From positions 75,116 to 126,212 of the forward strand of contig NW_019775369.1 of assembly GCF_001039355.2 (NCBI RefSeq): 51,097 nucleotides of DNA. Reading direction: 5' to 3'. This document shows, piece after piece, positions 43,943 through 51,097 of this stretch. Source of the DNA: Lingula anatina (lineage: Eukaryota > Brachiopoda > Lingulata > Lingulida > Lingulidae). A model generated the notes under the pieces. It made no database searches and was not told the DNA's origin. It was given only the letters and a program-made list of their open reading frames with translations. Within the stretch, counting starts at the first letter, position 1. Every line of letters starts with the position of its first letter. Made by a program: the position numbers and the translations under genes.

Positions 43943-44311
43943 GTATGTATTGAGTACCACGGCGTGTGTTACAGGACCAACAGGTGTCGCTGTCTACCAG
44001 GATTTGTGGGTATGTATTGAGGACCACGGCGTGTGTTACAGGACCAACAGGTGTCGCTGTCTACCAGGATTTGTGGGTATGTATTGAGGACCACGGCGTG
44101 TGTTACAGGACCAACAGGTGTCGCTGTCTACCAGGATTTGTGGGTATGTATTGAGGACCACGGCGTGTGNGTACCACTGCGTGTGTTACAGGACCAACAG
44201 GTGTCGCTGTCTACCAGGGTTTGTGGGCATGTATTGAGGACTACGGTGTGTGTTATAGGACCAACAGGTGTCGCTGTCTACCAGGATTTGTGGGTATGTA
44301 TTGAGGACCAC
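43885..44311 (+). repeat. 67-bp tandem array made from an EGF exon end and its splice donor
   Basis: Six units plus a partial seventh start at 43,885, 43,952, 44,019, 44,086, 44,153, 44,236 and 44,303. Each holds the end of exon 12, its donor (GTGG-GTATGT) and a few intron bases; an internal TTACAG-G could act as an acceptor. Unit five contains the N at 44,170 and 16 extra bases, so the true copy number is unknown. Because 67 is not a multiple of three, the frame rotates from unit to unit. Units are nearly identical, so the expansion is recent or partly an assembly effect. Confidence 0.95.
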
Positions 44312-44313
44312 AG

Positions 44314-44511
44314 CTGCGCTCTGCCAGACTGTTCTTCAAATAATGACTGCTCCCTACACGGGGTATGTACGTCACCTCACACGTGCACGTGTTATGACGT
44401 TTACCAAGGTGAAAACTGTACCGCAGTGAAGAATTGCACAGCGTTAAATGACTGTAATGACCACGGTATATGCGCTGCCTTTGAAGGCAATGATACGGCT
44501 GTTATGTGCAG
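44314..44511 (+). CDS. Main gene, exon 13, EGF modules
   Basis: Follows an acceptor made in the last array unit (GAGGACCACAG). Encodes CALPDCSSNNDCSLHGVC, then CTCYDVYQGENC, then NCTALNDCNDHGICAAFEG and MC: one complete EGF and the start of a second, with N-glycosylation sequons (NCT). It needs phase 2 in, but exon 12 and the array donors give phase 1, so the join is broken. Phase 2 out fits exon 14. Confidence 0.8.
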
Positions 44512-44801
44512 GTATGGTACTTTTCGTTAACTTCATTTAAGGTATGGTTATATATACCATAATAACAGAAATCCCACAGCCATTGTCTATTAAATTGACG
44601 CGTAACTACTGTTTTTAAAATATATGTAAGATTAAAGCGTGGGCTGGGTCTATTTATGACACTTAAAATAAGATGATATTAAAATTGTTATTATAATTTT
44701 TACGACTAGCGTTATGACAAATTTAGAGACTTTCAGAGGGAGGAAAACAGTGCATGTATTTATGATTTTTTTTCTCCCTTCTAAAATGGTATTTGCAACA
44801 G
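44512..44801 (+). other. Intron between exons 13 and 14
   Basis: Short AT-rich intron; no feature recognised. Confidence 0.5.
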
Positions 44802-44971
44802 GTGTTTTGAAGGCTACCGTGGCGACACGTGTGACACCGTCTCATGTTCTACTGTAAACAACTGTTCAGGACACGGTGCGTGTTTGGAGCCCAACCTCTG
44901 TAACTGTGACCCAGGCTTCGGGGGAAATGACTGCTCTAATTTCTCATGTGAAGCTCTTGGATACTGCTCTG
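44802..44971 (+). CDS. Main gene, exon 14, EGF modules
   Basis: Acceptor TTTGCAACAG, donor CTCTG then GTAATA. Encodes RCFEGYRGDTC (end of an EGF), then a full EGF CSTVNNCSGHGACLEPNLC with DPGFGGNDC, then the start of another ending CS. Phases fit both neighbours. Confidence 0.9.
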
Positions 44972-45276
44972 GTAATAACTGTATAACTCAATACATACCC
45001 ACAATGTCACAATATATGGTTGTATACTTCTTTTAACTGTGCGACTTACCTGTTTATTTTCAAAGAAAAAGGGTTAAAAACATCAACTTGACAAGAAGAT
45101 AACTGCCAGTAATGCGTTCATTGGGAGTATGCACACGATTGCATTGCCTTACTGTGGAATAAACTAGTTTCAAACAAAGTCATAAGCCTTATGTGTTAGC
45201 TCCGCAACGATTACATTTGTTGCTCTCCCTATATTACGCTATGTGACATACTTGTGTTTGCCTTTCCTCTATGCAG
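44972..45276 (+). other. Intron between exons 14 and 15
   Basis: No feature recognised. Confidence 0.5.
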
Positions 45277-46259
45277 GCAATGGACAGTGCGTATCATTGG
45301 ACACGTGCTTGTGTTCTGGGTGGGTGAACGCTGTGACGAGCCCGTCTGCAGTGATGTGGCCAACTGCTCTGGTAATGGAAGTTGCGTCTCACCTAACCAG
45401 TGCGAGTGTCTGGATGAATACGACGGCGTCGACTGTTCTATTAGAATTGGTTCGAACTATCACAGCCCAATGTTTGCATACGACTGGTACAATGGCACTG
45501 TGCCGGAGAATGCCCCACCAGGGACTATTATCGTGTTTCAAGAGAACATTACCATGATTAACGCGACAGACCTAGATACAGGGCGAAATGGCAAACTTGA
45601 GTATACTTTCTCTGGAGGCAACGGAGCGGAGCGGTTCTTCAACATGGACAGTCAGGGACAGTTATCAGTGGTAGCCAGACTGGACTACGACAGTCTTCCC
45701 CGGAAGTTCATTATGACAGTAGTTGCATCTGACAAGGGCGTACCGCCCAAGAGTGCTGCCACCAAGGTCGCCATCATTGTCCAAGACGTCAACGACAACG
45801 CTCCACTTTTCCAGTTGTTTGGTTTTCCAGAGATTCCAGTGAATGCCAGTGGCGAGCTAGGACGAACTGTAGGGCGGTTCCTGGCCACAGACAAAGACAG
45901 TGGGTCGTACGGAACGGTTCGACACTCTATAACCAACGAGAGAAACCCTGATGCTGTATTTGCTGTCAATGAAGACACCGGAGAGCTGATCGTCGTGCGT
46001 TACCCAGCCCAGTATCGATATGACCTTACCATTTTGGCGGAGGATGGAGGAGAACCACCAAAGTCCGCCATCTTGCCTGTTGTTATTTCTGTCTACGGAC
46101 ACCTTGTTGAGGAACGAAATAATACAGTCGTTGTGAACCCTACGACTAACACCGTAGCACCGGTTTCCACGACCCTTGGGAGTTCTTCAACTACGGGCAC
46201 CGCGGGTAAAGTGACAAGTGGTGAGACAGTACCAACGCCGAAGACGACGACAACACAAG
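45277..46259 (+). CDS. Main gene, exon 15, EGF end, two cadherin repeats and Ser/Thr/Pro linker (frameshifted)
   Basis: Acceptor CTCTATGCAG, phase 1. The first 16 codons (GNGQCVSLDTCLCSGWV) continue the EGF of exon 14. At 45,318-45,325 the frame breaks where GGGT occurs twice and three copies would restore it. The main frame then reads GERCDEPVC and a further EGF (CSGNGSCVSPNQCECLDEY). Cadherin repeat 1 (about 45,475-45,815) shows PEN, DLDTG, LDYD, SDKG and the linker DVNDNAP, the calcium-binding set. Repeat 2 (about 45,816-46,110) has TDKDSG and AEDGGEPP but no terminal DxNDN. A Thr/Ser/Pro stretch follows. Phase 1 donor GTATGT fits exon 16. NGT, NIT, NAT, NAS and NNT sequons mark it as extracellular. 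Confidence 0.93.
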
Positions 46260-46639
46260 GTATGTTACAGTAGCTCAAAACAATGACCAAGTTAACACGT
46301 ATGAATTGAATCCCGCTTTTATCTAAACGAATACAAACACCTGATAAAAAGTAAGTAATTTCCACACCCGGTGATTAGCCTATAGGCTAATAGGGTAATT
46401 TTATAATGATACGTTTTCCAAGTGACCCTAATTCCTTATATTAGTTATACGTGCAATGCCTGTATGTTTTCTGAACATATACATGTATATTTACAAAAAA
46501 ATTGTCATGGGAACACGCCAAGCTGAGAAAAAAGTGAAATGACCAAAAGAAATGAAAGAAATAAAGGTAAACCGAGGATGATGTACAGAAAAAAAATTAC
46601 CGCAAGTAAATGAAACAAATTATATTCCCTTTATTTCAG
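46260..46639 (+). other. Intron between exons 15 and 16
   Basis: Contains an 18-bp perfect palindrome (ATTAGCCTATAGGCTAAT, near 46,375). No other feature. Confidence 0.5.
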
Positions 46640-46988
46640 CCACTGTGGTAAAGTCCCCACAAGAACCATGGTACCAGACGGTGGGCTTCAAGGCCGGCGC
46701 AGGCGCAGTGGGTGGAGTGGTGGCACTGTGCCTTATTGCTGTTATTGCCTATCGCTGTGTCTGGGGACAGAAATATAAAGTCAGCTCAATGCCAGAGCAT
46801 CCCCGTAGGTCGCCCCCCATGGCCTACACACACACCAGATGACATCTATCGGGGCAAACAAATACGTCACGGAAGGAGACTTCGGCAACATTGAGGACAT
46901 TGATGCCTCGGCGGATAGTGAGAACGAGACCGACTTCGCTTCATTTCCACCTGGGAGACATGCTTTTAGCGACCAGGCATTCACTTAG
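46640..46988 (+). CDS. Main gene, last exon 16: transmembrane helix and cytoplasmic tail (frameshifted)
   Basis: Acceptor CTTTATTTCAG. The frame gives a short stalk, then a helix from about 46,694 to 46,762 (AGAVGGVVALCLIAVIAYRC), then a basic stop-transfer region. It reads into a TGA at 46,840 after the CA repeat at 46,826-46,835. In the next frame an acidic tail remains open to TAG at 46,986 (KYVTEGDFGNIEDIDASADS and ETDFASFPPG-like words), which looks like the genuine C-terminus. One CA unit more or less decides between a 13-residue stub and a tail of about 50 residues. There is no catenin-binding motif, so it is not a classical cadherin. Confidence 0.85.
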
Positions 46989-47184
46989 ACATTGTTTTAT
47001 TTTCTCAGATATTATAAACAATGCTTTTAGATGCAAACACTAAGTGCTGATGACGATACATGCGATATCTGATCTGTGCCGGCTTTGATTTTGACATATG
47101 AATGTTAGATGCGCAGATCCAAGAAAACTAGCAAAATTATTTGGAAATGAAATGAATGTTTTGATTATTCCGGTGCTTCAAGAT

Positions 47185-47190
47185 AATAAA
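47185..47190 (+). promoter_or_regulatory. Polyadenylation signal candidate of the main gene
   Basis: AATAAA about 200 bp after the TAG at 46,986, in AT-rich sequence, the first such signal on this strand after the stop. Confidence 0.5.
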
Positions 47191-47840
47191 TTTGTGACAA
47201 AAAAGAACAGCAAATGATTAAAATTACCAGAACAGTTTCAAATATCAACTTAAATTTACAAAGAAATCCTGAGAAATTAATGGTAGTCAAAATTAGGAAT
47301 TATTAATTGGTCATAATATATTAAGGAAGAAACGCTGCTAGTTTACTTACTGCTTGCTGCATTGTGATATGGTTGGATCACGGGACAACAAGAATAATTC
47401 CATGCGTTATTATCAGTTACATACGGGACCAACTGACATTAAAAAATTTTATAATTTTAATTTATTAATATTGAAATTTTCCCAATTTTGAAATTTTCAA
47501 AAAGCGTAAAACCCACTGGTACTGTTTTTGTATCATATAACCTGCTGCTTGTTCAGTGAGGTCACACAATGAAAGTCATTGGTTGTTGATTAAAAAATCA
47601 AATAAATAGTTAACTTAGTGCAGGCAAAATGTGTCCTTTGCTTGAATTAAAATGCTCAACCTCGAATAACAATTAAAAACCCCGTGTTAATTACCTACAC
47701 CCCAGCGTGGCAAACTCATTGCATGAAAATGGTAGATTGTCATAGATTCCTCTTAAAATAAAGTTCTAAATAACACAATACTTCTCAATGCTAATCATTC
47801 TGTAGTATTTTAGTGGGATTCGCCTTAATTTATTATAAAC
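47191..47840. other. Unassigned AT-rich interval after the main gene
   Basis: No further exon or element end was seen. Confidence 0.45.
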
Positions 47841-48278
47841 AGTGGACGGCGTCCTTTCTGCGTCCCTTCTACAATCAATTATGTGGTCAAGTAGCTCAAT
47901 TGTCGCCAAAGCAATTCAATCATGTCTCAGTGTAAATGCTTCTTCGTCCCTTGTGCCTTCTTTGAACGACCGAATATAGGTTTTACTGGTAAAACAGAGA
48001 GCGACCTGTGCGTCCATTGAGCTACCCGCCTGCCTCCCCTGTGCGTCCCCTGCACAACCTACGGGTTCAAGGGTTCATTACGAACCCTTCGTTACGTTCT
48101 CTGTACCTTCATCAACGTTCAGTGGCTATCATTCTAAAATCTTTCTGCCTCCTGCTAGACCGATAAACGATGCATGAACGTCCTGTGTGCGATCTAAGCG
48201 ATCACCGTGTGTGCTTTGAGCGTCCAACGACAACCTGGCAAGTTTTATGGTCGCCGTCCAGTGTAAAGAGGGTTTTAC
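47841..48278 (+). mobile_element. Decayed second copy of the GTAAA-CCCCC MITE family
   Basis: Left part AGTGGACGGCGTCCTTTCTG and right part GCCGTCCAGTGTAAAGAGGG match the inverted ends of 25,152-25,380. The outer left end is missing, and the interior is longer and unlike the first copy, so it has been rearranged. Confidence 0.6.
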
Positions 48279-48376
48279 TCCCAAGATCAATTTACAATAT
48301 TGCAACCCCCAGACTTCGCTTCCATGGTCCAGGTTCGGTAACACATATGTATCAAGAGAAAAAGTTCAGTGTCTAC
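48279..48376. other. Unassigned sequence
   Basis: Nothing recognised between the MITE and the small hairpin. Confidence 0.4.
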
Positions 48377-48415
48377 ATTTGAGCATGGACATAATTATTA
48401 TGTCCATGATTTGAG
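48377..48415 (+). repeat. Perfect 25-bp hairpin framed by 7-bp direct repeats
   Basis: Arms of 12 bp (CATGGACATAAT and its exact complement) flank one T (48,384-48,408). ATTTGAG stands directly on both sides in the same orientation (48,377-48,383 and 48,409-48,415). The design is identical to 18,020-18,067, with unrelated sequence. Confidence 0.85.
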
Positions 48416-48820
48416 AGTACGTCTCTACTGAGATTTTTTACAGTCAACATTGCTTCACTTCCCTGATCAACTACGGCTCTCTGTGTGGTGAGGAACTTTC
48501 CATTGTGATTTAACAATAACCCTAGGTACGGAAAACTATTGGTTATCTTGATATGTACTGTGCAGAGAACAACTGAAGACAACGCTATTAATTCACTAAT
48601 ACCCTTTATTTGAATCCCTCTCAGTCGCCCACTCAGCCGGATGTAGCTTTTTGTGGCTGCGTGCAATGAACTCTTCTTAATGTAATTTTAATTAAAATAT
48701 CTTATATAATGAGTCACACTCGATTGATCTGAAGTGCCAGGCACATATCTATTATTATTATTATATCTGAAATAATATGGAAAAATATAATAGATTTCAA
48801 GTAAAAATGCTGTCTAAGAA
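48416..48820. other. Unassigned interval
   Basis: No exon or element recognised. An ATT/TTA microsatellite lies near 48,750. Confidence 0.45.
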
Positions 48821-49089
48821 CAGTGACGGATTTAAGGGGGGGTTAGGGGGGTCCTGACCCCTCTTCAATTTCTGGGAAAAAATCACACCAATGGTCCCCA
48901 CTTGAAAATTGGAATTTTGACTTACTGAATCATAGTTCTTAAACAGTACCGAAAGGCACCGTTCGCCCTCTAAAATACCAAAATTATTCGGCGGGCCCCG
49001 AGCCCTACGCCAAGGGGGGCGGTCAAAGCATCCATGTCCTGCCACTCCTAACCCCCCCCCCCCTTAAAATAACCCTGGATCCACCCCTG
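48821..49089 (+). mobile_element. Dispersed element ending in GGATCCACCCCTG, copy 2, with 5-bp target duplication
   Basis: Starts CAGTGACGGATTT and ends GGATCCACCCCTG, which are imperfectly inverted. It is flanked by AAGAA on both sides (48,816-48,820 and 49,090-49,094). Same family as 16,058-16,304 and similar in end type and duplication length to 6,274-6,428. It contains G and C runs. Non-coding. Confidence 0.8.
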
Positions 49090-49289
49090 AAGAATATACA
49101 TTGTGGCCTTTTTATTAAGTATTAAGACAACAGGTTACGGTATGCACCATTTCGGTTTGGTTAGATTATTATCCATCGCCCCCAAATAGGTTAATAAGAG
49201 AAAGATAGAAGATAAGAGACAGAGAGAGAATCAAGATTCAAAATTGTTGAGTTGTAAGGTTCTATTTAATATTCAACGATCGACAAGAA

Positions 49290-49410
49290 GTAAGCAACAA
49301 GAGTCTTGGATTTCCAAACACTTTTATTCCCACTGTTTAAGTTCGGGGCGCCACCGCGTCCCTTACAGCGTTGCCATGACAGTACCCTCTACCAGGGTGG
49401 CAGATTATAT
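49290..49410 (-). mobile_element. LTR end plus primer-binding-site-like sequence
   Basis: On the reverse strand, an LTR-like end (CTGGTAGAGGGTACTGTCAT) is followed by TGGCGCCCCGAAC (49,341-49,353), which resembles the tRNA primer-binding site of LTR elements. It lies opposite in orientation to the LTR at 49,491 and shares its TGGTAGAGGGTA word, so two related elements appear to lie tail to tail. No gag sequence was recognised. Confidence 0.4.
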
Positions 49411-49429
49411 AGGGAAAAACGCAAAAACC

Positions 49430-50074
49430 CAGACGTAAATGACTGTTGTAAAGTTTTAGAATTCGAGGACGAATTCTTTTGAAGAAGGGGTGTATGTTGT
49501 AAAGCAAATGACATACACTTTCGATAATAACAAAACAATTAAAACAGAATCAAATGTGTAGGAGGTTATTGAGTGCAAGTTAAAATTCTTTAAGTGTCAA
49601 CAAGTGTAGAGACTGTTCTCGAAGTAAGAAAGGATGGAACATTTCAAAATCACATATAGTTGGATCTGATTGGTTAATTTTTCTATAGCTTTGCACGTTT
49701 CTAAAAACTCATGCATACTCGATATGGACAAGGTCCAAGCTTGAGTAATTCGGAAAATATTTTAAATATTTTAAATTAAACACAAGTCTCATGAAATTAC
49801 TAAATTAGGAAATAATGAATAGCGTTTTGTAATATGAGAATGGAAAATTCTTTGGAAAAATAGAGTATAAATTTTTGTAGATTATGTGAAAAAGAGAGTC
49901 GGTGAATAAACATTAGAAAGCTCCAGACTGTTGTCGTCATTTCTCACTATAACATGACTATTTATCTAGAGACATCTGCGAGTATCTGTGAAAAACCAAT
50001 CTGTCGACTGGTAGAGGGTACCATGACAGCAGCTACAGTACATAAGAACTTCTCAGAATTCTCTGTTCTCAACA
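49430..50074 (+). mobile_element. 3' end of an LTR retrotransposon: polypurine tract and LTR
   Basis: A short frame ending EFEDEFF and a stop, then GAAGAAGGGG (49,481-49,490, polypurine tract) and TGTATG at 49,491, is the usual end of a gypsy-type pol followed by the 3' LTR. The LTR has a poly-A signal (AATAAA near 49,903) and a U5-like block (49,953-50,020) shared with 4,640-4,707. The right border near 50,074 (CTCAACA) is a guess. No internal genes remain. Confidence 0.6.
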
Positions 50075-50078
50075 ATTT

Positions 50079-50665
50079 CTTTCATAAAAATTTACAGATT
50101 TTGTAAAAAGAGGAAGAACGATTATATTTCCTAGGGGATAATGTTTGCAAATAACAGGAACAAACTGTTACAGATATATTCTTGAAAGACTGCCCCTTGT
50201 GACAGAAAAAAAAAACAAAGAATGAAGCCATGTACAGATGTAGGTGTAAATAATAAGAACACTTTTCAAGAATTAATTTTGTCAGTATTGAATACCATCT
50301 ACAAAGGAATGTGGAAACATCACCCCTCCACTCCCGCTCTTACAATACACACACACACACGCTCTTACAGACACAATAGGGAGGAAAATATGGGGTGGTG
50401 GAGCTAGGTGGCATCTTCAAGACAACATTACTTGAAGAAATTCCGGAATGAATGCATAGTGAAACTTCTTTTAATTTTTTTAAGATTTTCCAAAAAAAGG
50501 AAGAAAGATTATATTTCCAGGGAGGAAATGCTTTCAAATAACAGGAACAAACTAGACCGATACAGATGTATTCTTGAGTCTCTAGTGACAGGAAAAAGAA
50601 TAAAGTCATGTAAATGAAAGTAATAAAGAACAATTTTCAATAATTAATTTTAACAGTACTTACTA
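50079..50665 (+). repeat. Diverged tandem duplication, offset about 386 bp
   Basis: AGATTTT--AAAAA-AGGAAGAA, GATTATATTTCC, then CAAATAACAGGAACAAACT, TATTCTTGA and GTGACAGAAAAA occurs at about 50,095 and again at about 50,480. The short open frames on both strands here arise from these copies. A CA microsatellite lies near 50,346-50,360. Confidence 0.8.
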
Positions 50666-51097
50666 AGTTTGAAAAGATTAAAAACTTTATAAAGTACATT
50701 TTATTTACTGCCATTTCTTATATATGCCGATAATTTGAATGTATGCACCAGTGATAAGACTGAAAAAAACTAAGCATCTTTGCAGGAGAAAAATTGCTGA
50801 ACGGTCGAGCGATGTGAGGAAGGCACGCAACTTCCCACGCACAGCAAACAACATGGAAAAAATAACAAGTAAGATAAAATAATGGGTAAAAACTGAGCTT
50901 TAGAAATGGGAATTTTCACAATTTCACCTTAAGGGATGGATTAAGACGACCAAAACCTCAGATTTTTTTTTGTCTCTGCGTCTGCTTGTCCCTATCATAA
51001 TTGACGTTTGTTTATATAACCTGTCAATCAAGCAGTTATTACTTGATGGGATCTGCCAAAACTCAATGATTTAATTGGCACGTTGTCAATCAAATGG
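50666..51097. other. Unassigned end of window
   Basis: No gene or element recognised. Confidence 0.45.

Larger units (their letters stand above)
28254..46988 (+). other. Main gene model: vWD-EGF-cadherin single-pass membrane protein
   Basis: Sixteen candidate exons can be followed on the + strand, ending in a stop at 46,988 with a poly-A signal at 47,185. The domain order is an unrecognised extracellular region (exons 1-5), cysteine-rich/EGF-like modules (6-9), the C-terminal half of a von Willebrand type D domain (10), EGF modules (11-14 and the start of 15), two cadherin repeats and a Ser/Thr/Pro linker (15), and a transmembrane helix plus acidic tail (16). Exons 1 to 6 join in phase, as do 7-8, 8-10-11-12 and 13-14-15-16. 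The first exon and signal peptide were not securely found. The breaks are a one-base phase mismatch between exons 6 and 7, TAG in exon 10, a phase mismatch between 12 and 13, and frameshifts in 15 and 16. The protein probably sits at the cell surface in adhesion or matrix binding; that role is inferred from domains only. Confidence 0.7.

Noticed and set aside
43899-44154. Repeated 62-codon frames
   Set aside because: They are the 67-bp array read through its splice donors; the stop after GFVGMY shows they are not continuous coding.
45685-46365. Long reverse-strand frames opposite the cadherin exon
   Set aside because: They are antisense to a clearly coding exon with cadherin motifs and have no motif of their own.

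Overview
The window looks like draft genomic DNA from an animal, most likely a mollusc. It is AT-rich, its coding is split into short exons with GT-AG borders, and it is crowded with decayed transposons. The ACATGTA-type words common in mollusc genomes recur throughout. Two single N bases (3,397 and 44,170) mark joined assembly gaps, each inside duplicated sequence. No bacterial features, rRNA, intact tRNA or CRISPR array were seen. The species cannot be named from sequence alone.

Layout. Positions 1-10,000 hold no convincing gene. This part is an AT-rich mosaic of diverged tandem arrays and a recurring local repeat (241, 7,150 and 9,520), plus a small CAGGGG-ended transposon. From 9,900 to 13,100 are broken mobile-element genes: a Ty3/gypsy integrase, an SGNH-like fragment and a transposon-derived exon. 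From 13,100 to 28,240 the sequence is mostly unassigned, with weak candidate exons, a tRNA-related SINE, small palindromic elements and a truncated Tc1/mariner copy.

The main gene is on the + strand from 28,254 or earlier to 46,988. It encodes a single-pass membrane protein. In order, I can follow an unrecognised extracellular region, cysteine-rich/EGF modules, the second half of a von Willebrand type D domain, more EGF modules, two cadherin repeats, a Ser/Thr/Pro linker, a transmembrane helix and an acidic tail. Most neighbouring exons join in phase, but the model contains five lesions: two phase breaks, one in-frame stop and two frameshifts at short tandem repeats. It is therefore either a young pseudogene or a locus damaged by sequencing and assembly errors.

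Its introns are a transposon graveyard. They hold two Tc1/mariner copies head to head around exon 1. One of these is split by a 4.2-kb CACTA/CMC-like element that carries its own five-exon gene on the - strand. There is also a piggyBac-like MITE with TTAA target duplications touching exon 3, a 1.7-kb Harbinger-like element with TAA target duplications, and inverted and direct repeats around the EGF exons. The 3' flank (46,989-51,097) holds further MITEs, LTR-retrotransposon remnants and a diverged tandem duplication. Two very small perfect hairpins (18,028 and 48,384), each framed by 7-bp direct repeats, have no obvious class.
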